Assembly (NCBI GenBank): GCA_964410625.1
Contig: CAYPHY010000009.1
Location: 62,001-126,000, forward strand
From: CAYPHY01 sp964410625
GTDB lineage: Bacteria > Chloroflexota > Anaerolineae > Promineifilales > Promineifilaceae
Length of the DNA: 64,000 nt
Direction of reading: 5' to 3'
Every line of letters starts with the position of its first letter. The first letter of the stretch is position 1. Shown piece after piece: positions 30,398 through 38,078 of this stretch. The notes under the pieces are model-generated. The model had not been told where the DNA came from. It saw only the letters and a program-made list of their open reading frames with translations, and did no database searches. The position numbers and the translations under genes were made by a program.

Positions 30398-30859
30398 CGG
30401 GATGTGGTCGAGGCTGACCTGCCTGTTTTCTTTGAGCATCAGCTTGATCCACAGGCCAACTACATGGCCGCCTTCACCGCCAAAGACCCGGCCGACCGTG
30501 AGGGGTTCATGGCGCGTTGGCAGCGGATTATGAGCGACGACAGCACGACGAATAAAACGATCCTGCTTGACGGAGAGGTAATTGGTTCGATTTCCAGCTT
30601 TGAACAAGATGGTGAGCTAGAGGTCACCTATTGGTTGGACAAGGCGTACTGGGGCAAGGGGTTGGCGACCCAGGCGCTCGCTAAATTATTGGAGATGACC
30701 GAGAGACGGCCGCTACATGCCCGCGTCGCCAAAGACAACATCGGCTCGCTGCGCGTCTTGCAAAAGTGTGGCTTCGTCATCGTCGGCGAGGACAAGGGAT
30801 TTGCCAACGCACGTGGCACAGAAGTGGAGGAGTATCTGCTCACGCTTCCCGAAGGTTGA
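30380..30859 (+). CDS. GNAT family N-acetyltransferase
   Basis: Acetyltransferase of 159 aa. The acetyl-CoA site is YWGKGLATQALAKLLE, preceded by the beta4 strand GELEVTYWLDKAYW and followed by ARVAKDNIGSLRVLQKCGF. It resembles RimJ/RimL-like small-molecule or protein acetyltransferases; the substrate is unknown. The start lies in the second copy of a 98-bp tandem duplication, with AGGAGG 13 nt upstream, a long spacing. An upstream ORF made by the first copy may modulate translation. The downstream ABM-domain gene is on the same strand after a 150-bp repeat-filled gap. Confidence 0.88.
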   Translation: MPEIELRDVVEADLPVFFEHQLDPQANYMAAFTAKDPADREGFMARWQRIMSDDSTTNKTILLDGEVIGSISSFEQDGELEVTYWLDKAYWGKGLATQALAKLLEMTERRPLHARVAKDNIGSLRVLQKCGFVIVGEDKGFANARGTEVEEYLLTLPEG

Positions 30860-30863
30860 AAAT

Positions 30864-30940
30864 AGCTCACGCAAAGGCGCAAAGTACGCTAAGGGTTTTA
30901 CACTTTGCGTCTTTGCGTCTTTGCGTACTTTGCGTGAGCT
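30864..30940. repeat. 'tttgcgt' word-repeat hairpin
   Basis: AGCTCACGCAAAGGCGCAAA faces CTTTGCGTACTTTGCGTGAG, with extra TTTGCGTC words in the right arm. Relatives at 35880-35944 and 48272-48339 occupy the same position, between a stop and the next gene's ribosome site. Confidence 0.85.
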
Positions 30941-31013
30941 TTTTATAGACGAAAATCTGCGTCATCCGCGTTTTATCAGCGTCATCCGCGTAACTATTTT
31001 AGGAGCTTGTTTT

Positions 31014-31304
31014 ATGAGTGTTGCCCGTATTGGCGAAACGCAAGCAAAAGAGGGCGCAGAAGAGGAACTGCGTGACTTCCTGCAATCGATCATACCGGGG
31101 ATCAAGGCGTCGGCCGGATGTCTCTCCTGCCAACTCTTTCAAAGCCAGGAGGAGCCAGGGAAATTTTTGATGATCGAGGTTTGGGATAGTGTGGAGTCGC
31201 ATCAAGCGGCCGTACAAGAAATCTCGCCGGAAGAGATCAAGCGGATTCGTACACTCCTGGCGGGTGCGCCCAGCGGCCGTTACTACGATCTCATAGGTGA
31301 GTAG
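31014..31304 (+). CDS. Antibiotic-biosynthesis-monooxygenase (ABM) domain protein
   Basis: Small ferredoxin-like dimeric protein of 96 aa: ARIGETQAKEGAEEELRDFL at the N-terminus, SAGCLSCQLFQSQEEPGKFL in the middle and EVWDSVESHQAAVQ, the ABM pattern. Members are cofactor-free monooxygenases (quinol type, YgiN-like) or proteins of unknown role. ATG 31014 has AGGAG 8 nt upstream; the longer frame to 30717 reads through the GNAT gene and a repeat and is rejected. A CATCCGCGT word pair (30960-30992) lies just before the ribosome site. Confidence 0.8.
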   Translation: MSVARIGETQAKEGAEEELRDFLQSIIPGIKASAGCLSCQLFQSQEEPGKFLMIEVWDSVESHQAAVQEISPEEIKRIRTLLAGAPSGRYYDLIGE

Positions 31305-31315
31305 CGTCTATTACA

Positions 31316-31795
31316 TCAGCCCCGATTTAGCTTGATGACGCGCACGGCCGCTTGCTCAATCTCTTCTAAAGGGACCAACAGTCCCTCAGTGTAGTAAGTG
31401 CCGTTGGGGATGCGCCGCTGTGGATACTCCCTGGCCCAGCGCTTCAGGCGAATTTGAATATCTTTCGGCCGCAGCACATAAACGCGCTTTGTGCCAACAA
31501 TGTAGTAAATGATGAAGTCGGACTGGCAGGTGAACGCCCAGCCGGGGATGCCCTCGGTATCCACGCTGGTGGTCTCAACGAAGGCGTTGCCGGTGGTGGC
31601 GGCCGTCTTGTCCGCTTTGTATTCGATCTTGAACTGTTTGCCGTCGCGCGGCCGTGTGAAAACACGGTCAATCCCCTGTCGTTGTTCCTCGCGGGTGGCG
31701 TGGCGGATGACAAACTGCTGGCGGAAAAAGGAGTCTAAATACCGTTCGCTCGCTTCCCCTTTGCGAAGTTGTCCGTATAGATCGTAGGCTTTCAT
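31316..31795 (-). CDS. Putative PD-(D/E)XK nuclease-fold protein
   Basis: Protein of 159 aa. The segment GIDRVFTRPRDGKQFKIEYK has the spacing Asp, then Glu-x-Lys on the next strand, expected of the PD-(D/E)XK nuclease core. It is followed by a strand with WAFTCQSDFIIYYIVGTKRV, as in resolvase- or restriction-like members. The family cannot be named with certainty. The start at 31795 lies 4 nt after the stop of the M28 peptidase gene on the same strand, so they are co-transcribed, an unexpected pairing. The alternative is an uncharacterised protein of similar fold. Confidence 0.55.
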   Translation of the reverse strand: MKAYDLYGQLRKGEASERYLDSFFRQQFVIRHATREEQRQGIDRVFTRPRDGKQFKIEYKADKTAATTGNAFVETTSVDTEGIPGWAFTCQSDFIIYYIVGTKRVYVLRPKDIQIRLKRWAREYPQRRIPNGTYYTEGLLVPLEEIEQAAVRVIKLNRG

Positions 31796-31799
31796 CGCG

Positions 31800-33014
31800 C
31801 TAACTCGGCCGTCCCCATTCCATTTCCTGCTTATCAAGTGCTTGCAAAAGCGCTTGCGCCAACTGTATCGCCTCTAGCAGTTTGCCGGGACTGATCCAAT
31901 CAATGGTATCGGCCGGGGTGTGGTAGATGTCCTTTATCCCCAGGGAGCCGAGGGCAATGCTCGGCACGCCGTTGGAATAGAAGATGTAATGGTCGCTGGC
32001 GGGCCAGGGGGCGACCTGGGCGACGCCGGGAAAAGCCGCTTTTGTCTGAGCGACTAATTGCTCAAAGGGGGTGGAAGCGGCAAAGGTGGCGATGGTGTTG
32101 GCGGCAAGGCGCGGGCCAATGCCGTCCATGTTGATGGCGAACGCAATTTGCTTAAAGCCATCTCCCACTTCTTTTGCATATGTCATATCCCCCAAACCAT
32201 ACATCTCCTCACCGCTGAAGGCAACAAACTCTAAGGTATAGTTTTGGATGGGGATGGTTGTGGGCGAGTCCGACAGTAGGGCGGCTAAAGTCAGGAGCGC
32301 AGCCACTCCGGTGGCGTTGTCGTATGCGCCGACTGTGTCCACTTTCGTGTCGTAGTGGGCGCAAAGGACGATCCGCTCCGGCCGTTTGCCTGGTAGACGG
32401 CCGAGCACATTGCTCGACTGGCCCGGCGTTCGCCGGCTGGCGATTTTCATCCGTACCGTTTCCCCCGATGCCTGTACCAGCTTGAGGCCGCTGCTGGCTG
32501 TCACCGTGACGGAAGGGATGTTCAGATCGAAGTCTTCTATCAGCCGCCAACGGCCGTGCAGGGAGGGGTTGATGGTAATCAGCGCGGCCGGTTGCCGCTC
32601 CTCCAGCAGTTCGATGATCCGCCGGTCGCGCTCAGAGACGTAGATCGCCCCTTTGGCCGCCAGTTCATGCTGGGCTAACTCGCCGTAAAAGATGGGGATG
32701 CGGGCGGTGATGTCGGCCGCTTCTAACGCTTCAACCGTGCCGATGACGATGGTCGGGGCAGAGATGTCACAAGAAGGGGAAAAGGTGTTGGCATAAGCTT
32801 CCAACGCTGCGCCGTTCAATTGCAAAGCGGTAGCCTCCTCTATCCAGTTGGGGCAGGGGAATGGTTGAAATTCGACGGATAGCCCGGCCTGCTGAAATGT
32901 GCTGGTGATGTAATCGGCCGCGGCCTTGTTCCCCGGCGTGCCTATCAGCCGGTTTCCGATTTCCTCCGCCAGTTTTCGCACGTGTTGCATCGCTTGCTCG
33001 GCAATTGGTTTCAT
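31800..33014 (-). CDS. M28 family zinc aminopeptidase
   Basis: Metallopeptidase of 404 aa without a signal peptide. The five zinc ligands and catalytic acids of family M28 are visible: CAHYDTK (His, Asp), GAYDNATG (bridging Asp), FSGEEMYG (general-base Glu and ligand), INMDGIGP (Asp) and PASDHYIFY (His). Residues 115-200 form a PA-domain-like insert. It probably removes N-terminal residues from peptides. Its promoter (TATAAT at 33090-33095, minus strand) abuts the 40-bp LacI-type palindrome, so it is probably repressed together with the divergent lacI-family gene. Confidence 0.9.
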   Translation of the reverse strand: MKPIAEQAMQHVRKLAEEIGNRLIGTPGNKAAADYITSTFQQAGLSVEFQPFPCPNWIEEATALQLNGAALEAYANTFSPSCDISAPTIVIGTVEALEAADITARIPIFYGELAQHELAAKGAIYVSERDRRIIELLEERQPAALITINPSLHGRWRLIEDFDLNIPSVTVTASSGLKLVQASGETVRMKIASRRTPGQSSNVLGRLPGKRPERIVLCAHYDTKVDTVGAYDNATGVAALLTLAALLSDSPTTIPIQNYTLEFVAFSGEEMYGLGDMTYAKEVGDGFKQIAFAINMDGIGPRLAANTIATFAASTPFEQLVAQTKAAFPGVAQVAPWPASDHYIFYSNGVPSIALGSLGIKDIYHTPADTIDWISPGKLLEAIQLAQALLQALDKQEMEWGRPS

Positions 33015-33018
33015 AGTA

Positions 33019-33047
33019 TTGACGAATCCCTCCGCCTATGTTAGGAT
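33019..33047 (+). promoter_or_regulatory. Promoter of the LacI-family gene
   Basis: TTGACG, a 17-nt spacer and TAGGAT (33042-33047), ending exactly where the 40-bp palindrome begins, so the predicted start site falls within the palindrome. Confidence 0.65.
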
Positions 33048-33087
33048 GGTTAAACGTTTACGTAAAGGTTTACGTAAACGTTTAACC
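33048..33087. promoter_or_regulatory. 40-bp perfect palindromic operator
   Basis: Two 19-bp arms, GGTTAAACGTTTACGTAAA and its exact inverse, are separated by GG. The palindrome contains two AAACGTTT cores (typical LacI-family half-site fusions) and two TTTACGTAAA cores. On the minus strand a TATAAT lies at 33095-33090 just outside it; on the plus strand the -10 ends at 33047. Both divergent promoters therefore start inside it, the expected layout for autorepression and repression of the M28 gene. Confidence 0.85.
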
Positions 33088-33130
33088 AGATTATATCGGT
33101 AGTTTAGCCTCTTTTGGAGCAAGAACCAAG

Positions 33131-34156
33131 ATGGCCACCATTCGCGAAGTTGCCCAGGCTGCTGGTGTTTCCTATGCGACGGTATCGCATGTGCTGAACA
33201 ACACGCGCTTTGTTTCGCCCGAAACTCGCGAGCGTGTGGTGGCGGCGATGAACGAGCTGGACTACCGCCCCAATGCCCTCGCCCGTTCCCTCCGCAGTGG
33301 TAAGACCAATACACTGGGTTTGATTCTGCCGGATAGTTCCAACCCCTTTTTCGCTGAAATCGGCCGCAGCATCGAAGACGCCGCTTTTGAACTGGGCTAT
33401 AACCTCTTTCTCTGCAACACCGAGGGGGATGTGGAGCGCGAACGGGTCTATGTTGACGCCCTCAGCAAAAAACAGGTGGATGGGATTATTTTCGTGGCCG
33501 CCGGGGATCAGGTGGATTCGTTAAACTCGCTCCTCAGCCAGGAGATGCCGGTGATCATGATTGACCGTGATTTACCCAACATTGAGGTGGACGCTGTGTT
33601 GACCGATAACCAGCATGGGGGTTATCTGGCGACGCGCCACCTGATCGAACTGGGCCACCGGCGCATCGCCTGCATCCGCGGGCCATCCAGTGTTACCCCC
33701 AGCGGAGAGCGGGTGGTGGGGTATCGCCAGGCGCTTGAAGAAGCGGGCATCGCCTATGATGAATCGCTGGTCATTCGTGGCGACTACCACCCCGATTCGG
33801 CCGTACGGGCGACATACCACTTACTCGATTTGGATGAACCACCGACGGCGATATTTGCATTGAATGATTTGATGGCGGTTGGCGTGTTGCACGCGGCCGC
33901 CAAAGCTGGCTGCCGTGTCCCGCAAGAGCTGGCGGTCATCGGTTATGACGATATTGAGTTAGCCAGCTTCACGACCCCTTCTCTCTCAACTATCGCTCAA
34001 CCCAAGAGCGCAATTGGTTATCAGACAGCCCACATACTTGCCAAACGGATTGCCGATGGCAATAACCCGCCTTGCCGCACGATTCTTTCGCCCAAATTGA
34101 TTATGCGGGGCAGCACCGTAGCGGACTCAGCGGTACTGGACGGAAATAGCAGGTAA
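33131..34156 (+). CDS. LacI family transcriptional regulator
   Basis: Regulator of 341 aa. The N-terminal HTH is ATIREVAQAAGVSYATVSHV with the hinge RPNALARSLRSGKT. The periplasmic-binding-protein-like effector domain follows (LGLILPDSSNPFF, DGIIFVAAG, PTAIFALNDLMAVG, IGYDDIELASFTTPSLSTI). Such proteins usually sense a sugar. It heads a carbohydrate cluster: the binding protein and permeases begin 205 bp downstream on the same strand. Its own promoter is overlaid by a 40-bp palindrome, strongly suggesting autoregulation. No equally good AAACGTTT palindrome was found in front of the transporter genes. Confidence 0.95.
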   Translation: MATIREVAQAAGVSYATVSHVLNNTRFVSPETRERVVAAMNELDYRPNALARSLRSGKTNTLGLILPDSSNPFFAEIGRSIEDAAFELGYNLFLCNTEGDVERERVYVDALSKKQVDGIIFVAAGDQVDSLNSLLSQEMPVIMIDRDLPNIEVDAVLTDNQHGGYLATRHLIELGHRRIACIRGPSSVTPSGERVVGYRQALEEAGIAYDESLVIRGDYHPDSAVRATYHLLDLDEPPTAIFALNDLMAVGVLHAAAKAGCRVPQELAVIGYDDIELASFTTPSLSTIAQPKSAIGYQTAHILAKRIADGNNPPCRTILSPKLIMRGSTVADSAVLDGNSR

Positions 34157-34360
34157 ACACTCTCTTTTTGGTTTCGTTACTCTTTGTCCTTCATGGGCAA
34201 GGCGCTTGTCTGTTAGGGATGGTCTGGATTTGGTTCGGCGGTCCAGGCTACGGCCGCGAGGTCAATAGCAGCCCCACCGGGAAGAACGCAATGCTATTGG
34301 CAAGTTCTTAAATGCCGGGCGTCCACGTCCACCATTTTGTTAGTCTGAGGAGAGAAAAAA

Positions 34361-35851
34361 ATGAAACGTCGCAATCGAAAGTCAAATAAATCAACATTTA
34401 TTCAACTGCTCTGCGCGATTTTCATCATCGCCATGCTGGTCGCCTGTAGCCAGGCCGCGCCAGAGACGGAGAGTCCGGCAGCCACAGAACCGGCGGCCGA
34501 AGAGCCAGCTCCGGTTGAAGAAGAAGCTGCGCCGACTGAGGAAGAGGCTGCTCCGGCTGAAGAGGAAGAGGCTGCCCCCACTGAAGGTGAGGAAGGCGCA
34601 GCCGAAGGTGAGGAAATGGCCGAGGGGGAGAACCCCAACTATAACTTCAGCCCCGGCATTCCTGATCCCGAAGAACCGGTCGTTGTCACCTTTGCCTCCT
34701 GGGTCTATGCCGAGGGTTGGCAATCATTGGCCGACCAATTCAACGAGATCCATCCCAACATCACCATTGAGTTTGTTGATGTGCCGTTCGAGCAGATGCA
34801 CGACATGTTGCTGACCCAGGTGGCGGCCAACAACACGCCGGACACCGCTTATGTGGATGGCTCGATTGTCACGGAGTTTTCTTCACGTGGCGCCTTAACG
34901 TCTCTTGACAACTATGTCGCCCAGAGCGAAGTGATCGATCTCACGGACTATGTCCCAGCTTTTCTGACAGCAGCCCAGTATGAAGGGCAACTCTATGCGT
35001 TGCCGATTGATGGCGAGTCCACCGGGCTGTTCTATCGCACCGATTGCTTCGAGGAAGCGGGGCTTGATCCGAACCAGCCCCCCACGACCTGGGAAGAGTT
35101 TCGCCAGTATGCGGAGGTATTGACCGACCCGGAGAACAACCGCTATGGCTTCATTTCTTTCGCCCCGGAAGCGGCCTATTACTTCTACCCCTGGCTGTGG
35201 CAGGCGGGCGGTGAAACGTTGGCCGAGAATGGGACGGATGTGATTTGGGACAGCGAAGCGGGGCAGCGGGCGGCCGATTTCTATGTTGACCTGGTGCAGT
35301 TCTCGCCGCCGGACTTCTTGAACTCGAACTCCTGGGACGGCCGCGTGGCCTTCGCCAATGGTGACGTCTGCATGTATGTCGCCGGGGCGTGGTTTGCCGG
35401 TGTGCTGGCGACTGAGTTCCCCGATATTGATGGGTTGTGGGCGGCCGCGCCGTTGCCACAGGATGAGCGTTGCGCCACGACGATTGCCGGTGATCACCTG
35501 GTCATCTTTGAAGAGACGGAGCATCCCGAAGCAGCCTACAAATGGATCGAGTTTGTCTCCGCACCCCACAACATGGCGGTGTTAAATCTGGGCACGCCGG
35601 AGAACCCGGCGACGCTACTACCACCGCGCATCTCGCTTCTGGAAGACCCGGCAACCTTTGAGGGGCGGCCGTTCCTGGAGGGCTTTGCCGAAAATATGCA
35701 GTGTGCCGTTGTCAGCGACATCGTCCAGCCGCGATATTTCGAGATGGAGCAATATCTCAATGATTATCTCGGCCGCGCCTTCTATGGCGAGTTTGATGGA
35801 GCGACGGCGGTGATCGAGTCGGCCGTGGAAGCGGAAGCGGTCTTGGATTAG
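34361..35851 (+). CDS. Sugar ABC transporter substrate-binding lipoprotein
   Basis: Extracellular solute-binding protein of family 1, 496 aa. The signal peptide ends in the lipobox LVAC (Cys about 29). It is followed by a 55-residue Ala/Glu/Pro/Thr-rich linker (AEEPAPVEEEAAPTEEEAAP) that lifts the domain from the membrane. The binding domain shows VTFASWVYAEGWQSLADQFN, NTPDTAYVDGSIVTEF, YALPIDGESTGLFYRTDCFE and a typical PTTWEEFRQYAEVL. GAGGAG precedes the ATG. It is followed by two permease genes, forming a CUT1-type importer, probably for oligosaccharides. Confidence 0.94.
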   Translation: MKRRNRKSNKSTFIQLLCAIFIIAMLVACSQAAPETESPAATEPAAEEPAPVEEEAAPTEEEAAPAEEEEAAPTEGEEGAAEGEEMAEGENPNYNFSPGIPDPEEPVVVTFASWVYAEGWQSLADQFNEIHPNITIEFVDVPFEQMHDMLLTQVAANNTPDTAYVDGSIVTEFSSRGALTSLDNYVAQSEVIDLTDYVPAFLTAAQYEGQLYALPIDGESTGLFYRTDCFEEAGLDPNQPPTTWEEFRQYAEVLTDPENNRYGFISFAPEAAYYFYPWLWQAGGETLAENGTDVIWDSEAGQRAADFYVDLVQFSPPDFLNSNSWDGRVAFANGDVCMYVAGAWFAGVLATEFPDIDGLWAAAPLPQDERCATTIAGDHLVIFEETEHPEAAYKWIEFVSAPHNMAVLNLGTPENPATLLPPRISLLEDPATFEGRPFLEGFAENMQCAVVSDIVQPRYFEMEQYLNDYLGRAFYGEFDGATAVIESAVEAEAVLD

Positions 35852-35879
35852 TTGTTAGAAAGTAGGCAGTAGGCAAAAT

Positions 35880-35944
35880 CTCACGCAAAGGCGCAAAGGT
35901 CGCTAAGTTTTTTAAGCTTTGCGTCTTAGCGTGCTTTGCGTGAG
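35880..35944. repeat. 'tttgcgt' word-repeat hairpin
   Basis: CTCACGCAAAGGCGCAAAGG faces GCTTTGCGTCTTAGCGTGCT plus TTGCGTGAG. It is nearly the same sequence as at 48272-48339 and lies just before the permease ribosome site. Confidence 0.85.
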
Positions 35945-35964
35945 CTATTTTCAAAGGAGTGACT

Positions 35965-36894
35965 ATGGCCGTAATTGAATCTCCTATCGTTAAAACCCAA
36001 AGCAGTTGGCGGCGGGGATGGCGCAGTCTGAAGAAGAATTGGACCTCTTATCTTTTTCTAGCCCCTGGCCTGCTCCATTTTGCTGTCTTTACGCTGATCG
36101 CCGTCACCTTTGCCTTCTATATCAGCTTTCACGAGTGGAATATCCTTGAACCGGATCGGCCGTTTGTTGGGCTGGAGAATTACGCCCGTCTGTTTACCGA
36201 CAAGCGATTTCATCAGGCGGTCTTTAACACCTTTCTTTTCATGCTCGGTATTCCGCTGACGATGGCACTAGGCTTAGGGCTTGCCTTATTGCTCAACGTC
36301 AAAGTTCGCGGGCAAGGACTCTACCGGACTGCGTTTTATCTACCGGTGATCACCCCCCTGGTCGTTTCCGCCATTATTTGGAAGTGGATCTACCAGGGTG
36401 ATTATGGGCTGCTCAACTATTACCTGCTGAAATTTGGCCTGATCAGCAAAAAGCTACTCTGGCTGTCTGATCCTGACCTGGCCCTGCCAGCGCTGGTGAT
36501 TATGGGCGTCTGGTTAGGGGCCGGAAGCCATATGATCATCTATCTGGCTGGATTACAAGGGATACCTGAAGAGTTGTATGACTCGGCTAAGGTGGATGGG
36601 GCGAACGGCATACACCGCCTGTTCTTTATTACCATTCCCCTGCTGGCCCCCACCACATTCTTTCTCTTTATTACCTCGGTTATCGCCACCTTCCAGGTCT
36701 TTACTCAGGTATATATCATGACCAGCGGTGGGCCGCTCAACCGGACGACCACCATCGGTTATTACCTGTATGAAAAGGGCTTCCGCCATTTAGAGATGGG
36801 GTATGCAACTGCCATGGCGTTTGCCCTCTTTGCGATGATCTTCGTTTTTACCTTGATCCAAATGAAGTTCACGCGCGGCGATATTGAATATTAA
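35965..36894 (+). CDS. Sugar ABC transporter permease, UgpA/MalF type
   Basis: Inner-membrane permease of 309 aa with six predicted helices, the first being YLFLAPGLLHFAVFTLIAVT. The ATPase-docking EAA loop is ELYDSAKVDGANGIHRLFFI followed by TIPLLAPT. ATG 35965 is preferred over GTG 35959 because AAGGAG lies 5 nt before it. It works with the second permease and the upstream binding lipoprotein. No ATPase gene is present in the window, so a shared MsiK/MalK-like ATPase encoded elsewhere is inferred. Confidence 0.94.
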   Translation: MAVIESPIVKTQSSWRRGWRSLKKNWTSYLFLAPGLLHFAVFTLIAVTFAFYISFHEWNILEPDRPFVGLENYARLFTDKRFHQAVFNTFLFMLGIPLTMALGLGLALLLNVKVRGQGLYRTAFYLPVITPLVVSAIIWKWIYQGDYGLLNYYLLKFGLISKKLLWLSDPDLALPALVIMGVWLGAGSHMIIYLAGLQGIPEELYDSAKVDGANGIHRLFFITIPLLAPTTFFLFITSVIATFQVFTQVYIMTSGGPLNRTTTIGYYLYEKGFRHLEMGYATAMAFALFAMIFVFTLIQMKFTRGDIEY

Positions 36895-36924
36895 TTGGTA
36901 TAGAAATGTATGGTTTGGTGATGG

Positions 36925-37022
36925 TGGGTAAGCGGCAGGTGGCAAGTATCAGGTGGCGAGTGGCAGGTATGCCATTCACAATTGACCATTAACCATTTAC
37001 CGTTCACCATTAACCATTCGAC
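36925..37022. repeat. gcaggtggc and accattaacc word repeats
   Basis: GCGGCAGGTGGCAAGTATCA words are followed by ACAATTGACCATTAACC and CACCATTAACC words. These families also occur around and within the terminase genes. The stretch ends at the ribosome site of the next permease. Confidence 0.7.
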
Positions 37023-37034
37023 AGGAGTTTCGCT

Positions 37035-37973
37035 ATGGCAGCGACTACCACTCGCCAGGAAAGGGTTGCCTCCAAGCCAATATTAGATCGCAGCTTGAAG
37101 ATCAAGCGGTTTGAGGTTGGGATCGGCCACCTGATTGTTTACATTATTCTGACTATCGGCGCGATTATCTTTTTTGCTCCGTGGGCGTGGATGGTCTCCG
37201 CCTCTTTCCAGCCGCTGGGCGACATGTTTAACTGGCCGCCAACCTGGATTCCAGAGACATTCACGCTCAACAATTACCGCAACTTTCTTGCTGCCCAGGG
37301 ATTCTGGCGCTGGATTTTGAATAGTGCGGTTTTGGCGATCAGCGTGTTGATCATCCAACTGATTGTCAATTCAATGGCCGCCTATGCCTTTGCCAAGCGC
37401 AATTTTCCGGGACGTGATTTTATATTTTTGATGATGCTTGGCACATTGATGATCCCTGGGCAGATTTATCTGATCCCCAATTACATCATCCTCCAGCATA
37501 TCCCGCTTTTTAATGGCAACGACATCATGGGGATGGGCGGACATGGGTGGCTCGACTCTTACTGGGGGTTGATCGTGCCTTATGCCTTCAGCGTGTGGAG
37601 TGTTTTCTTCATGCGCCAATATATGAAGTCCATTCCCAATGAGTTGCTTGATGCGGCACGAATTGATGGGGCGTCGGAGTTTCGCATCTACTGGCAGATC
37701 ATGCTCCCTCTCTGTGTTCCCGTTTTGGCGGCACAGGCGATCTTCACCTTTACGTTTGTGTGGAATGATTTCTTCTGGCCGTTGATCGTGGTCAGCGACC
37801 AGGACTTGCGCACACTGCAACTGGGCCTGGCGCTCTTTGTGGTCAAGAATCGCACGGCCTGGGATGTGGTGATGGCCGGTTCGGTGCTTTCAACGTTGCC
37901 GATTTTGATCGTTTTCTTGCTCTTCCAGCGTTACTTCATTCGCGGCATTACGTTGACGGGAATGAAGGGATAG
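37035..37973 (+). CDS. Sugar ABC transporter permease, UgpE/MalG type
   Basis: Permease of 312 aa with six predicted helices. The first is LIVYIILTIGAIIFFAPWAW, followed by the periplasmic segment WPPTWIPETFTLNNYRNFL common to MalG-type proteins. The EAA loop is ELLDAARIDGASEFRIYWQI followed by MLPLCVP. AGGAG lies 8 nt before the ATG. It forms a heterodimer with the preceding permease and completes the membrane part of the importer. Confidence 0.94.
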   Translation: MAATTTRQERVASKPILDRSLKIKRFEVGIGHLIVYIILTIGAIIFFAPWAWMVSASFQPLGDMFNWPPTWIPETFTLNNYRNFLAAQGFWRWILNSAVLAISVLIIQLIVNSMAAYAFAKRNFPGRDFIFLMMLGTLMIPGQIYLIPNYIILQHIPLFNGNDIMGMGGHGWLDSYWGLIVPYAFSVWSVFFMRQYMKSIPNELLDAARIDGASEFRIYWQIMLPLCVPVLAAQAIFTFTFVWNDFFWPLIVVSDQDLRTLQLGLALFVVKNRTAWDVVMAGSVLSTLPILIVFLLFQRYFIRGITLTGMKG

Positions 37974-38003
37974 GGTGGATTCAGGTGGATCGCGGCCGAA
38001 TCA

Positions 38004-38052
38004 GGCAGAATGAATTCTGCCGCTGATACGGGAAACATGTTGAAAACATGTT
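38004..38052. repeat. Double-hairpin element, copy 2
   Basis: Hairpin GGCAGAAT-GA-ATTCTGCC, spacer with CTGATACGGG, then hairpin AACATGTT-GAA-AACATGTT. It lies 27 bp before the GH13 start. Confidence 0.7.
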
Positions 38053-38078
38053 AACGGATGGAGCAATTGTAGCTGCTT

